A stretch of DNA of 34,454 nt. Origin: Gemmatimonadales bacterium (lineage in GTDB: Bacteria > Gemmatimonadota > Gemmatimonadetes > Palauibacterales > Palauibacteraceae). The notes under the pieces were generated by a model that had not been told where the DNA came from, searched no databases, and saw nothing but the letters and a program-made list of their open reading frames with translations. Shown here piece by piece: positions 1 through 9,151 of this stretch; position 1 is the stretch's first letter, and the number at the start of each line of letters is the position of its first letter. The stretch lies in assembly GCA_009841005.1 (NCBI GenBank), contig VXMR01000033.1:1-34454 (forward strand), given 5' to 3'. The translations under genes and the position numbers were made by a program.

Positions 1-2619
1 CCCCCCGCTCCTCCCCCGCCCGCGCCCACGCCGGCCGAGGCGGAGGTCGTGGCGACGGAGGATCTCCGGCTCGCCGCCATCGCCGGGGCCCTCGTCGAGG
101 CCTACCGCGCGTACGGACACCTGGGGGCGCGCATCGACCCGCTTGGCTCGGAGCCTCCGAGGCACCCGATGCTGGAACCGGAGTATCACGGCATCCGCCG
201 CGAGGAACTCGCACGCGTGCCCGCCTCCGCCGTCTGGCTCAAGCACCTCGGTGACAACGCCGCCGAGGTCGTGGACCGCCTCGAGGAGATCTACTGCGGC
301 CCGATCGGCTACGAACTCGACCAGGTGGAGAACCCGACCCAGCGCGACTGGCTCGTGGACTACATCGAATCGCACCGCCACCGACTCCTGATGAGCCGCG
401 AGCGGGCGAAGGCGTGCCTGGAGTGGCTGACCCGAGTGGAGGGGCTCGAGACCTTCCTGCACCGCACCTACCTCGGGAAGAAGCGGTTCTCCGTAGAGGG
501 ACTCGACATGCTCGTGCCGATGATGCGCGGGATCATCGGGAGCGCGGGGCGGCGCGGGGCGCGACAGGTGTTCGTGGGGATGGCGCACCGCGGGCGCCTG
601 AACGTGCTGGCCCATGTCATGGGGCTGTCCTACGAGTCGATCGTGGCCGAATTCGAGGAACAGGCCGCGCGCGGCATCATGACTGCGCTCCCCGAACACG
701 GCTCCGGCGACGTCAAGTACCACGTCGGAGGCCGGTCTCAGGTCGCGGAGGACGAGGTCGAACTGGACGTGCGGCTCGCCCCCAACCCGAGCCACCTCGA
801 GCACGTGAACCCCGTCGTCCTCGGCATGGCCCGGGCCGCGCGCTTCACCGGCGAGGCCTCCGATTCCTCGGCGATCCTCCCCATCATCATCCACGGCGAC
901 GCCTCCTTCGCGGGGCAGGGCGTCGTGGCGGAAACGCTGAACCTGTGCCGGCTGCATGCCTACGAGACGGGCGGCACGCTTCACATCATCACGAACAACC
1001 AGCTCGGCTTCACCACCCTTCCCGGCGACAGCCGCTCCACGCGGTATGCGAGCGACCTCGCGCTCGGCTTCCGGCTCCCCGTCGTGCATGTGAACGCCGA
1101 CGACCCGGAGGCGTGCATGGCCGCGGTGCGGCTCGCCATCGACTACCGGTTCGAGTTCGGGGAGGATCTGGTCATCGACCTCGTGGGCTACCGGCGCTAC
1201 GGGCACAACGAGGGGGACGAACCCTCGTACACCCAGCCCATGATGTACGAGCGGATCGCGTCGCACCCGCGGGTGCGCGCGCAGTTCGCGGAGGCCGTCA
1301 TCGAGCGGGGGCTCATCACCCGCGACGAGGCTGACGACCTGGTCGCGGATGTGGAGGAGGAACTCGATGCGGCGAGGGGGGCGATCGCCGCGCACAAGGC
1401 AGCGGACGAACGGACGGGAGCGGCGCCGGACCCGAAGCGTCTGCTGGATCCGGCGGAACCGGCGCGTCCGACGGGCATCCTCGAGGCGCGGCTGCGGGAG
1501 CTCAACGAGGCGATCCACCGTTGGCCCGAGGACTTCAAGCCGTTCCACAAGCTCGGGCGGCAGCTGGAACGCCGTCGCACGGCGCTGGACGAGGGGATCG
1601 ACTGGGGCCACGCGGAAGGGTTGGCGCTCGCGGGTCTGCTCACGGAGGGCGTGCCGGTGCGCCTCACCGGCGAGGACACCGAGCGCGGCACGTTCAGCCA
1701 CCGCCATCTCGTGCTGCACGACGCCGAGGACGGGCGTCCGTACGCGCCCATGGCCCACCTCGAAGAGGGACAGGCGGCGTTCCGGATCGCGAACAGCCCC
1801 CTGTCCGAGATCGCCACGCTGGGCTTCGAGTACGGCTTCTCCACGATCGCCGCCAACGCGCTCGTGATGTGGGAGGCGCAGTTCGGCGACTTCGGCAACG
1901 TCGGGCAGGCGATCATCGACCAATTCATCGTGTCGGGCCGCACGAAGTGGGGCCTGGAGTCCCGGCTCGTCCTGCTCCTTCCGCACGGCTACGAGGGGCA
2001 GGGCCCGGAACACTCGAGCGCCCGGCTGGAGCGTTTCCTGCAACTCGCGGCCGAAGGCAACATCCGCATCGTGAACTGCACGACGCCCGCGCAGTACTTC
2101 CACGCGCTGCGCTGGCAGGCGCTGCGCGCGACCTGCCGTCCCCTGATCGTGATGACGCCGAAGAGCCTGCTGCGCCACCCGCGCGCCCGCTCGACGATCG
2201 GCGACCTCACCGGCGGTGCCTTCCGTCCCGTGCTTCCGGACCCCGACTTCCGAGCCGATCCGTCCCGCGTGAACCGGGTCATCATCTGCAGCGGGAAGGT
2301 CTACTTCGACCTGCTCGCGGAAGCTCCGCCCGCGCACGACATCCCGATCCTGCGCGTGGAGCAGCCCTACCCGTTCCCGGCGGAGGAACTGGCTGCGGCC
2401 CTCGCCCCGTATCCCCGCGAGGCGGAGATCTGCTGGGTTCAGGAGGAACCTGAAAACATGGGCGCCTGGACGTTCATGCGCCCCCACCTGCGAGAACTCA
2501 TCGGCCGAGAGCCCGTCTACGTCGGCCGCCCCGAACGCGCGAGCCCCGCGGAGGGCTACTTCGGCAGGCACGTCCGCCGACAGCGCCACCTCCTCCGCGC
2601 CGCGCTCCGCCTGGACTGA
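1..2619 (+). CDS. sucA: 2-oxoglutarate dehydrogenase E1 component (5'-truncated by window edge)
   Basis: Thiamine-diphosphate-dependent E1 of the 2-oxoglutarate dehydrogenase complex in the TCA cycle; it decarboxylates 2-oxoglutarate and passes the succinyl group to the E2 lipoyl domain. Seen: the family N-terminal block LVEAYRAYGHLGARIDPLG, the MAHRGRLNVL motif, the ThDP/Mg region around GDASFAGQG, RYGHNEGDEP, and the C-terminal transketolase-like half with GYEGQGPEHSSARLERFL. A GTG at 49 could serve as a start, but the frame stays open to base 1 and reads a Pro/Ala-rich linker (PPAPPPPAPTPAEAEV). In this family such a linker separates the short N-terminal E2-binding segment from the catalytic body, so the real start is probably left of the window. 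From the GTG it is 856 residues against about 930 for the family. No downstream sucB is visible, because the next gene is convergent. Confidence 0.95.
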   Translation, partial: PPAPPPPAPTPAEAEVVATEDLRLAAIAGALVEAYRAYGHLGARIDPLGSEPPRHPMLEPEYHGIRREELARVPASAVWLKHLGDNAAEVVDRLEEIYCGPIGYELDQVENPTQRDWLVDYIESHRHRLLMSRERAKACLEWLTRVEGLETFLHRTYLGKKRFSVEGLDMLVPMMRGIIGSAGRRGARQVFVGMAHRGRLNVLAHVMGLSYESIVAEFEEQAARGIMTALPEHGSGDVKYHVGGRSQVAEDEVELDVRLAPNPSHLEHVNPVVLGMARAARFTGEASDSSAILPIIIHGDASFAGQGVVAETLNLCRLHAYETGGTLHIITNNQLGFTTLPGDSRSTRYASDLALGFRLPVVHVNADDPEACMAAVRLAIDYRFEFGEDLVIDLVGYRRYGHNEGDEPSYTQPMMYERIASHPRVRAQFAEAVIERGLITRDEADDLVADVEEELDAARGAIAAHKAADERTGAAPDPKRLLDPAEPARPTGILEARLRELNEAIHRWPEDFKPFHKLGRQLERRRTALDEGIDWGHAEGLALAGLLTEGVPVRLTGEDTERGTFSHRHLVLHDAEDGRPYAPMAHLEEGQAAFRIANSPLSEIATLGFEYGFSTIAANALVMWEAQFGDFGNVGQAIIDQFIVSGRTKWGLESRLVLLLPHGYEGQGPEHSSARLERFLQLAAEGNIRIVNCTTPAQYFHALRWQALRATCRPLIVMTPKSLLRHPRARSTIGDLTGGAFRPVLPDPDFRADPSRVNRVIICSGKVYFDLLAEAPPAHDIPILRVEQPYPFPAEELAAALAPYPREAEICWVQEEPENMGAWTFMRPHLRELIGREPVYVGRPERASPAEGYFGRHVRRQRHLLRAALRLD

Positions 2620-2686
2620 CGACACTCCAGAGTCCGGATATCCACGACCGCCGAGTACCACGCCCTCGGCGGCCCCGGCGCCGGGA

Positions 2687-3766
2687 TCAACGGCCGCACG
2701 CCTGTCGTTCCGGGTCGGGGTCGCCGGTTCGGCGCGTGAGGTCGGCGCTCAGTTCTTCGGCCAGCGACACGTCGTCGTGCGTCATGTACTCCCAGAGGGC
2801 CTGTCTGCGCCGGTCCGCCTCCTCGTGTCCCTGCTCAGCGGCGAGGTGCAGCCAGGCGTAGGCGTGCATGTCGCGTGACATGTACTCGGCCGCGAGGGAG
2901 AACTGCGCGTCCGCGTAGCCGCGCTCGGCGGCCGCGCGCATCCACCGCACGGCCTCGGCCGTATTGCCGTGCCGGGCGTAGAGGAAGCTCAGGTTGTACT
3001 GAGCGACGGGATCGCCCTGCTCCGCCGCCGCCCCGAACCAGTACATCGCCTCCACGTCGTCCGGGATCACGCCCAGCCCCAGCGCATAGGCCTGGCCAAG
3101 GTGGTTCTGGGCCCCGGCGTGGCCCTGTTCGGCGGCGGCCCGAAACCAGCGGATGGCCGCGTCGCTGTCCTGCGTCACGCCGTTTCCGTCGAGGTGCCGC
3201 AGGCCGAGCGCGTTCCGGGCCCCCGCGTGTCCCGCCCGAGCCGCCGTCTCGAGCCACGCCACAGCCGCCGAGTCGTTCCTCGCGACGCCCCGGCCCGCGC
3301 CGTAGAGGAGGGCCAGGTTGTACTGGCCATCCGGGTAACCCAGCGTCGCGGCGGCATCGACCCATCGCACCGCCATCGCCGTGTTCCGTGGCACGCCGTA
3401 CCCGTGCAGGTGCATCAGGCCCAGCGTGTTCTGCAGGCCGGGATCACCGGCCTCCGCGGCGGCGGTGATCGCCGCCAACGCCTCTTCGCTACCCCGTCCG
3501 GCGGCCGCGCACAGCCAGCGCGCCGCCGCGGGCGTGTCCCTCTCGACCCCCTCGCCTCCGAGGTAGAGCAGGCCGAGACTCGCCTGGGCCCCGGCGCGAC
3601 CTTGTTCCGCCGCACTGACCAGCCACGACAGAGCCTCGGCGTCCCCCGCACCCGCCCTCTGCCGGAGGGTTTCGTGGAACGGCGCCGGCGACCGGTCGCA
3701 CGCGGCGGCGGCCAGAGCCACCAGAAGCGCCGCCGCGGCCCGCGTGCGCAACAGGCCCTCACTCAC
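2687..3766 (-). CDS. Sel1-like repeat lipoprotein
   Basis: Predicted secreted or outer-layer lipoprotein built of about seven to eight Sel1-like (SLR/TPR-type) repeats, recognisable by recurring units such as AQ..LG..Y..G.GV..D...A..W...AAEQG. SLR proteins usually act as protein-interaction scaffolds; the partner here is unknown. I chose the GTG at 3766 because it is preceded by GGGGAG and directly precedes a signal peptide ending in a lipobox (LAAAAC). An upstream in-frame ATG at 3829 would add 21 residues in front of the signal peptide and seems less likely. The gene is convergent with sucA and divergent from the M48 protease gene. Confidence 0.85.
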   Translation of the reverse strand: MSEGLLRTRAAAALLVALAAAACDRSPAPFHETLRQRAGAGDAEALSWLVSAAEQGRAGAQASLGLLYLGGEGVERDTPAAARWLCAAAGRGSEEALAAITAAAEAGDPGLQNTLGLMHLHGYGVPRNTAMAVRWVDAAATLGYPDGQYNLALLYGAGRGVARNDSAAVAWLETAARAGHAGARNALGLRHLDGNGVTQDSDAAIRWFRAAAEQGHAGAQNHLGQAYALGLGVIPDDVEAMYWFGAAAEQGDPVAQYNLSFLYARHGNTAEAVRWMRAAAERGYADAQFSLAAEYMSRDMHAYAWLHLAAEQGHEEADRRRQALWEYMTHDDVSLAEELSADLTRRTGDPDPERQACGR

Positions 3767-3901
3767 TCTCCACTCCCCACCTCCTCGACGAGTCCACGCG
3801 CTCCCGTCGCTTTCGACCCCGATAAGCACACGCTAAGGTACTGCGAAGCCGTCTCCGGGAGACCGGTGTCGGCGCGCGGGGCGGTGTCGAGGGGGGTGTC
3901 C

Positions 3902-4966
3902 ATGAAAGATTCGTTGCTTCCGGGATTCATCTTCCTGGCGGCCATCTCTGCCTGCGCCAAGCCCTCCACCATAGCCTCGGATCCGTCGCCGGCCGGCATC
4001 CCTTCCGTGGCCGGCGAGCGGGCGTTGCAGACGGAGGCGGCCGTTCGCACCCGCGAGGCGCGCCTCCAGCGGCTGGACGACGTCTCGCTTCCGCTTCTCC
4101 GGCAGGGACCGGCCCTTTGCGGCCACGAGGTGAGCCACTTCGGATTTCGATACCTCGCGCGGGAGGAGGTCGAGGACGAGGCGGAACGCGACGCCTATCG
4201 CGAACTGTTCGGCGTCGGAGAGCGGCCCACGATCATCGGCGTGACGAGCGGCGGCGCGGCGCAGCGGGCCGGCCTCGTCCCCGGCGACGTGATCGTCGAG
4301 CTGGGCGGCGTTGAAGTGCCGTCCGGCGCGCAGGGATCCGTCGAGATCGCCTTTCAACTCGTTCGGCGGGGGGCGGGGGAGCCGCTGCCCGTGGTCGTGC
4401 GCCGGGGCCGGGAAAGCGTGACGCTGGAGATCACCGCGGAGCGAGGCTGCGACTTCCCCATCCACCTGTCGCCGAGCGATGAGATCAACGCTTCCGCCGA
4501 TGGCCGCCGGATCCAGGTGAACGCGGGTCTGCTGCGGTTCCTGGAATCGGACGAGGAGTTGCAGCTCGTCATCGCCCATGAGATGGCGCACAACACCATC
4601 GGCCACTCCGCGCAGGACCGCGAGTACGACAGGCTGCGGGGCCTGCGCGGCGCCGTTCGCGATGCCGCCGCGGCCGCGGCGGGCGGCGTCGCACCGCCAG
4701 GGGAGTTCAGCCAGACCCAGGAGCGCGAGGCCGACTACGTGGGCATGTACTACCTCGCCAGGGCGGGCATCGACACGCGCGGCGTGGCACGCTTCTGGCG
4801 GCGCATGGCAGCGGAAGATGCCGCCGGGATCCGGGATCGCGGGGACGCCACGCACCCCGCCTATCCGGAGCGTTTCCTCTTCCTGGAGGAGGTCCACCTC
4901 GAGATCGCGCGGAAGCTGGAGGCGGGTGAACCGCTGATCCCCGACCGCGTATTCAGGCGCTTCTAA
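3902..4966 (+). CDS. PDZ domain-containing M48 family metalloprotease, lipoprotein
   Basis: Predicted zinc metallopeptidase tethered to the membrane, probably in envelope protein quality control. The 354-residue product begins with a signal peptide ending in a lipobox-like ISAC (Cys18). A PDZ-like segment follows (roughly residues 104-175, with PTIIGVTSGGAAQRAGLVPG), then the M48 catalytic motif HEMAH (about residues 226-230) and a downstream EREAD whose Glu (about 276) would be the third zinc ligand. The start ATG follows a GAGGGGGG ribosome-binding site. A longer open frame reaches upstream to 2969, but that part overlaps the opposite-strand Sel1 gene and is a GC-rich shadow. The stop codon overlaps the stop of the next, convergent gene by 4 nt. 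Confidence 0.9.
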   Translation: MKDSLLPGFIFLAAISACAKPSTIASDPSPAGIPSVAGERALQTEAAVRTREARLQRLDDVSLPLLRQGPALCGHEVSHFGFRYLAREEVEDEAERDAYRELFGVGERPTIIGVTSGGAAQRAGLVPGDVIVELGGVEVPSGAQGSVEIAFQLVRRGAGEPLPVVVRRGRESVTLEITAERGCDFPIHLSPSDEINASADGRRIQVNAGLLRFLESDEELQLVIAHEMAHNTIGHSAQDREYDRLRGLRGAVRDAAAAAAGGVAPPGEFSQTQEREADYVGMYYLARAGIDTRGVARFWRRMAAEDAAGIRDRGDATHPAYPERFLFLEEVHLEIARKLEAGEPLIPDRVFRRF

Positions 4967-5262
4967 CGGATTCGGGTCTGGATCGTCCGCTTCATGTCCG
5001 AGAGTTCGGAGACCACCTTCTGGTGGAGGACGCCGAGGGCCTGGCTCCTGCCGTCTTCCTCGGAGTCGGAAAGCTCCTCGAGGCGCGTCTTCGCCCCGTC
5101 GTACTTGCGCTCCAGCCGGTCGATCATGGCCATGATCTGAACCTTTCGGCCGGCGCGGGCCTCGCGGAGCTTCACCCTCAGCTCCTCGGCCCCCTCGCGG
5201 TACTTCTCGACCGTCGCGGTCGTTCGCTGCAGCATCTGCTCGTAGTTGTCGGAAAGCTCCAT
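4963..5262 (-). CDS. small coiled-coil protein, unknown function
   Basis: A 99-residue, highly charged, alpha-helical protein with Leu-rich heptad-like spacing (LRVKLREARAG, MIDRLERKYDGAKTRLEEL), probably a coiled coil. No catalytic motif or signal peptide is visible, and I do not recognise the family. The ATG at 5262 is preceded by GAGG at a suitable distance. An upstream GTG at 5322 would add 20 residues without a clear ribosome-binding site. It lies about 150 bp downstream of actF on the same strand and could be read through from the act operon. Its stop overlaps the M48 protease stop by 4 nt on the other strand. Confidence 0.65.
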   Translation of the reverse strand: MELSDNYEQMLQRTTATVEKYREGAEELRVKLREARAGRKVQIMAMIDRLERKYDGAKTRLEELSDSEEDGRSQALGVLHQKVVSELSDMKRTIQTRIR

Positions 5263-5411
5263 CCAAACCGCCTCGGTCAAGAACTTCGCGGCACGAGGCC
5301 ACGCCACATCGGCGAGGTCCACACCGTCACGTCATACGGCCAGCGTTGAAAGTAGACGCCGAAGGCCAGCCGGGGCACCCCCTCGTCCGCGGGGCGGCGA
5401 CCGGCGGAAGC

Positions 5412-6692
5412 CTACGGGCCGCGGCCGGGGCTCCCCAGCGCAATCGTCTCGCGCATCGGAACCTTCGGGAAGGTCGTCGAATAGGCGCCGTACGCGAGCG
5501 CGAACAGGCCGACGAAGCCGACCGAGATCATCGCTTCCGGCACGCCGAGCGGCAGTCCCTCCCCATGCCAGATCGACGGCGCCACCATGTTCCAGCGCTC
5601 GACCCAGAAGCCGATCAGGATCAGCAGCCCGACGAACGCCAGCCAGCGCGAACTCATCTTCGGGCTCCGCCCCAGGAGGAAGGGGAAGGGGAGGGCGAAG
5701 ATGAGCACCATCTGGAGCCAGAACATCCAGCCGAAGGCGCCCGTCGAACGCGGCATGAAGAAGTTCGTCTCGCGCGGGATGTTGCCGTACCAGATCACGA
5801 GATACTGGGCGAACCAGAGGTAGGTCCAGAACGCCACGAAGGCGAACGTCAGCTTGCCGAGATCGTGGAAGTCGTACTTGCCCCACAGCCGGATCCCGTC
5901 GGTCCGCCCGTTGTAGCGGTGGGCCATGACCGCGACGAGCGCGAGCATGCCGAGCCAGCCGCCGATGAAGTAGTACGGCCCCCACACCATGCTCATGAAG
6001 CCCGGCGTGAGCGACATCCCGAAATCGAACGACAGGAGCGAGAAGATGACGGCCCAGCTCAGGATCAGCACGGCGGACAGCCGCCCGATCCGGCTGCGGC
6101 AGCGCTCCACCTCCACCTCGTCTCCGCGCCAGCCCCGCGCGAAGAGGGAAACGACGGCCTTGCGCCAGCCTCGGTTCTCCGCCGCGACCAGCGGCGCGTC
6201 GGCCCGGATCGAGTAGAAGAGCCAGACGAAGCCGAGCAGGTAGAGCACGGCGAGCAGGACCCCGTTCCGCAGGAAGACGCCTTCGAGCGTCAGCCAGTCG
6301 CGGTTCAGGTGCGATGTTTCCACCGGCCCGATCCACGGGAAGACGTGTTCGGCGCCGAGCCGGAGCGCGAAGAAGAGGGCGAAGGAGATGGGGAGGAAGG
6401 CGCCCGCGGCCTCGGCCAGCCGGCGGAAGCTCTTGCCCCAGTGCCCCTTCGCGACCTGGAGGACGGCTCCGAAGACGACGCCCGCCATCGAGATCGCCGT
6501 CCAGAAGAGGAAATTCGACCACACGCTCATCCAGGCGCGCTGCGCGTCCGCGCCGACCGTCGTCGCAAAGCCCACGGCCCCGACCGCGACCGCGGCCAGC
6601 CATACCGCCAGCCACAGCGTCGGGATGCGGCCGCTGATCGTCTTCAGCGCCTCTCCCGTCGTGAGCGCCGGACGGTCGCCGCCGCCGCTCAC
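5412..6692 (-). CDS. actF: alternative complex III subunit ActF (quinol:cytochrome c oxidoreductase, membrane)
   Basis: Polytopic membrane subunit of alternative complex III, which oxidises quinol and passes electrons to cytochrome c or a terminal oxidase without a bc1 complex. The 426-residue product has about ten hydrophobic segments and belongs to the NrfD/PsrC-like ActC/ActF type. Gene order and the ATGA overlap with actE (start 6692, actE stop 6689) fix it as the last gene of the act operon. The N-terminus (MSGGGDRPALTT) is cytoplasmic-looking and hydrophilic. No cytochrome oxidase genes follow in the window. Other open frames across this stretch are GC-rich shadows without membrane character. 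Confidence 0.9.
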   Translation of the reverse strand: MSGGGDRPALTTGEALKTISGRIPTLWLAVWLAAVAVGAVGFATTVGADAQRAWMSVWSNFLFWTAISMAGVVFGAVLQVAKGHWGKSFRRLAEAAGAFLPISFALFFALRLGAEHVFPWIGPVETSHLNRDWLTLEGVFLRNGVLLAVLYLLGFVWLFYSIRADAPLVAAENRGWRKAVVSLFARGWRGDEVEVERCRSRIGRLSAVLILSWAVIFSLLSFDFGMSLTPGFMSMVWGPYYFIGGWLGMLALVAVMAHRYNGRTDGIRLWGKYDFHDLGKLTFAFVAFWTYLWFAQYLVIWYGNIPRETNFFMPRSTGAFGWMFWLQMVLIFALPFPFLLGRSPKMSSRWLAFVGLLILIGFWVERWNMVAPSIWHGEGLPLGVPEAMISVGFVGLFALAYGAYSTTFPKVPMRETIALGSPGRGP

Positions 6693-7303
6693 GGGCCTCC
6701 TCCGGTCCCCGGAACATCGCCCGTTTCGGACTCCGCCGCCGCTTCAGCCGCCGCGGCCTCGGCCGCTGCCGCTTCCTCGGCCATCGCCTCGGCCTGCAGT
6801 TGCCGCACGTACGCGACCAGGTACCAGCGGTCCATGTCCGGGATGCGCCGGTAGGGCGGCATCAGCCCGCGTCCGTTCGCGATCATGCCCCAGATGTAGC
6901 CGTCCGTGTATCCGCGCGTGAGTTCGCCGCGGATGTTGAGGAGCGGGATGTCGGGAATCCGATTCTGTCCCACGACGGAGCCGTCGCCCGCCCCCGTCAC
7001 GCCGTGGCAGGGCGTGCAAAACTGGCTGTACAGTTCCGCCCCGCGAACCAGGTCGGCTTCGGTGCCCGAGATCGGGCTGACGAGCATGGTATCGGCCGCC
7101 ATCAGGTCGTACGTGCGCTCGCCGTCGATCGGCATCGTGCCGGGCACCGGCAGCCGCGCCCGCTCCTCGTAGGCCTCCACCGAGGGCTGCCAGGACATCG
7201 TGTTGAAGAACGGCGTCCGCTGCTCCAGATGCTTGATCTGGTCGTCGCAGGCGCCGAGCGCGAAGGCGGCGAGGACCACGGTCGCGGCGGCCCGGGCGGT
7301 CAT
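6689..7303 (-). CDS. actE: alternative complex III monoheme cytochrome c subunit ActE
   Basis: Periplasmic membrane-anchored cytochrome c of alternative complex III. The 204-residue product has a signal peptide with lipobox ALGAC (Cys19), one haem-binding CTPCH (residues 96-100) and a likely axial-Met motif GLMPPYRR. The family-typical N-terminal block with MSWQPSVEAYEE and PVPGTMP is present. The C-terminus is an Ala/Glu-rich low-complexity tail, probably disordered. The ATG at 7303 overlaps the actD stop in an ATGA arrangement. The open frame extends upstream to 7642, but that extension lies over actD and is not coding. Confidence 0.93.
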   Translation of the reverse strand: MTARAAATVVLAAFALGACDDQIKHLEQRTPFFNTMSWQPSVEAYEERARLPVPGTMPIDGERTYDLMAADTMLVSPISGTEADLVRGAELYSQFCTPCHGVTGAGDGSVVGQNRIPDIPLLNIRGELTRGYTDGYIWGMIANGRGLMPPYRRIPDMDRWYLVAYVRQLQAEAMAEEAAAAEAAAAEAAAESETGDVPGTGGGP

Positions 7304-7809
7304 GCCTGCACCTCCACGTCCACCGCGGAGGTCTCGCGCACGAGCGCCTCGGCGGCGGCGGTGCCTTCGCCGTTGGCCGGGACGAAGATGCCCCAGCGGT
7401 CCACCGAGAAGGAGGTTCGATACGCCGGGTCGAGGTTGATCACCGGCCGCTTCGTGTGCACGAGCAGCGCAACGAGCCCGAAGATCCCCGTGAGCAGCAC
7501 CGTGAGCTCGAACATGAACACGACGAACGGGGGCAGCGACACGAGCGGCTTGCCCTGCGTCACGAGCGGGTAGGCCAGCGAGGTGCCCGCCGTGAGCAGC
7601 ACCCCGAGCGTACACCCGGTGATCGCGCCCGTCAGCGCCCACACGCGCACCGGCGAGGAGTGGATGTCCATCGCCTCCTCGATCTCCGGCGACGGAATCG
7701 GCGAGAAGACCTCGATGTCGCGGTGTCCCGCGTCCCGCAGCCGCGCGATGGCGTCGAGCGTGCCGGGCAGCGTGTCGTACTGCCCCAGGACGCCGCTACT
7801 CATCGTCAT
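7300..7809 (-). CDS. actD: alternative complex III subunit ActD (DUF3341 family)
   Basis: Small membrane subunit of alternative complex III. It is 169 residues from ATG 7809, or 167 from the second ATG at 7803. The N-terminal soluble part carries the DUF3341-like block with LRDAGHRDIEVFSPIP. Two transmembrane segments follow (around ALTGAITGCTLGVLL and FVVFMFELTVLLTGIFGLV), then a C-terminal FSVDRWGIFV block. It overlaps the end of actC and shares an ATGA overlap with actE, so translational coupling is likely. Confidence 0.92.
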   Translation of the reverse strand: MTMSSGVLGQYDTLPGTLDAIARLRDAGHRDIEVFSPIPSPEIEEAMDIHSSPVRVWALTGAITGCTLGVLLTAGTSLAYPLVTQGKPLVSLPPFVVFMFELTVLLTGIFGLVALLVHTKRPVINLDPAYRTSFSVDRWGIFVPANGEGTAAAEALVRETSAVDVEVQA

Positions 7810-9151
7810 CCCCGTGTGCGTGTGCGTGTTCGTGCGCGAGATGTTCCTTCACCTCGGCGATCGAGATCACCGGCAGGCTGCGCGAGAAGAGCAGGAACCA
7901 GAAGAAGAACCAGCAGAAGCTGCCGACGAGAATCGACATCTCCACCCAACTCGGCGTGTACAGGCCCCAGCCGCCCGGCTCGTACTCGTGGGCGAGCGAC
8001 GTGACGATGATCACGAACCGCTCGTACCACATCCCGATGTTGACGAAGATCGTGAGCGCGAACAGCGCCGGCAGGCTCGTGCGGACCTTCTTGAACCACA
8101 GCGCCTGCGGCACGACCACGTTGCAGAACACCATCACCCAGAACGGCAGGGCGTAGGCTCCCATCGCCCGCCAGCGGAAGCTCTCGATCTCGATCGGGTC
8201 CGCCGAGTAGTAGGCGAGGAAGAACTCCGTCCCGTACGAGAAGCCGACGATGAGCGACGTGAGGAGGACCAGCTTCGCCATGTTCTCGAAGTGGTTCTCG
8301 GTGATGTACGCCTCGAGCCCGAACGCCCACCGCAGCGGGATCATGATCGTGATCACGAGGGCGACCCCGCTGAAGATCGCCCCGGCCACGAAGTACGGGG
8401 CGAAGATCGTCGAGTGCCAGCCCGGCACGATCGAGAGGGCGAAGTCCCACGAAACCACGGAGTGCACCGACAGCACCAGCGGCGTCGCGATCCCCGCCAT
8501 GTAGAGGTAGATGCGGCGGTAGTGCCGCCACTCGCTCACCGTCCCCTGCCACCCGAGCGAGAACGCGCCGTAGATCTTGTACATCCAGCCCTTGGCCCGG
8601 TCGCGCAGGATCGCGAAGTCGGGGATGAGGCCGGTGTACCAGAAGAGGGCGGAGATCGTGAGGTACGTCGACACCGCGAACACGTCCATCACCAGCGGCG
8701 ACCGGAAGTCCGGCCAGATCTGCCGCTGCGACGGGTACGGCATCAGGTAGTAGAAGTACCAGACGCGACCCAGGTGGATGAGGGGGAAGAGTCCCGCCGT
8801 CATCACCGCGAAGATCGTCATCGCCTCCGCGGTCCGGTTGATCGTCGTGCGCCAGCCGGAGCGGAAGAGGTAGAGGATCGCCGAGATCAGCGTCCCGGAG
8901 TGGGCGATCCCGACCCAGAAGACGAAGGTCGTGATGTACACGCCCCAGAAGACGGGGTGGGTGATGCCCGCGACGCCGATGCCGGCCCCGATCTGGTAGA
9001 ACCAGGCCCCGAACATGAGGGCGAGACCCGCGGCCGCGACCCCGAGCACGAGATAGAAGCGCTTCTCGGGCATCGCGATCGGCCGCGTGATGTCGCGGTT
9101 CGCGTCGGCCAGCGTCGGGGGGGCGGGCACCTTCGCCTCCGCGGTCGCCAT
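7796..9151 (-). CDS. actC: alternative complex III quinol-binding membrane subunit ActC (NrfD/PsrC family)
   Basis: Integral membrane subunit of alternative complex III, with about ten transmembrane helices over 451 residues. It matches the NrfD/PsrC-type ActC in the conserved segments ITHPVFWGVYITTFVFWVGI, HSGTLISAILYLF and FPLIHLGRVWYFYYLMPYP, whose His residues are typical of the quinone-site side. The start ATG overlaps the actB stop as TGATG. The C-terminus is His/Asp/Glu-rich and cytoplasmic (HEHAHAHGDDDE). The neighbouring act genes make the call secure. Confidence 0.95.
   Translation of the reverse strand: MATAEAKVPAPPTLADANRDITRPIAMPEKRFYLVLGVAAAGLALMFGAWFYQIGAGIGVAGITHPVFWGVYITTFVFWVGIAHSGTLISAILYLFRSGWRTTINRTAEAMTIFAVMTAGLFPLIHLGRVWYFYYLMPYPSQRQIWPDFRSPLVMDVFAVSTYLTISALFWYTGLIPDFAILRDRAKGWMYKIYGAFSLGWQGTVSEWRHYRRIYLYMAGIATPLVLSVHSVVSWDFALSIVPGWHSTIFAPYFVAGAIFSGVALVITIMIPLRWAFGLEAYITENHFENMAKLVLLTSLIVGFSYGTEFFLAYYSADPIEIESFRWRAMGAYALPFWVMVFCNVVVPQALWFKKVRTSLPALFALTIFVNIGMWYERFVIIVTSLAHEYEPGGWGLYTPSWVEMSILVGSFCWFFFWFLLFSRSLPVISIAEVKEHLAHEHAHAHGDDDE

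Noticed and set aside
2969-3901. Upstream extension of the M48 protease frame
   Set aside because: Lies antisense to the Sel1 gene; the ATG at 3902 has a ribosome-binding site and starts a signal peptide.
5332-6717. Long minus-strand open frame (461 codons) over actF, and long plus-strand frames over act genes
   Set aside because: Extremely Arg/Pro/Ala-rich products without domains; actF in the other frame has clear membrane helices and operon overlaps.
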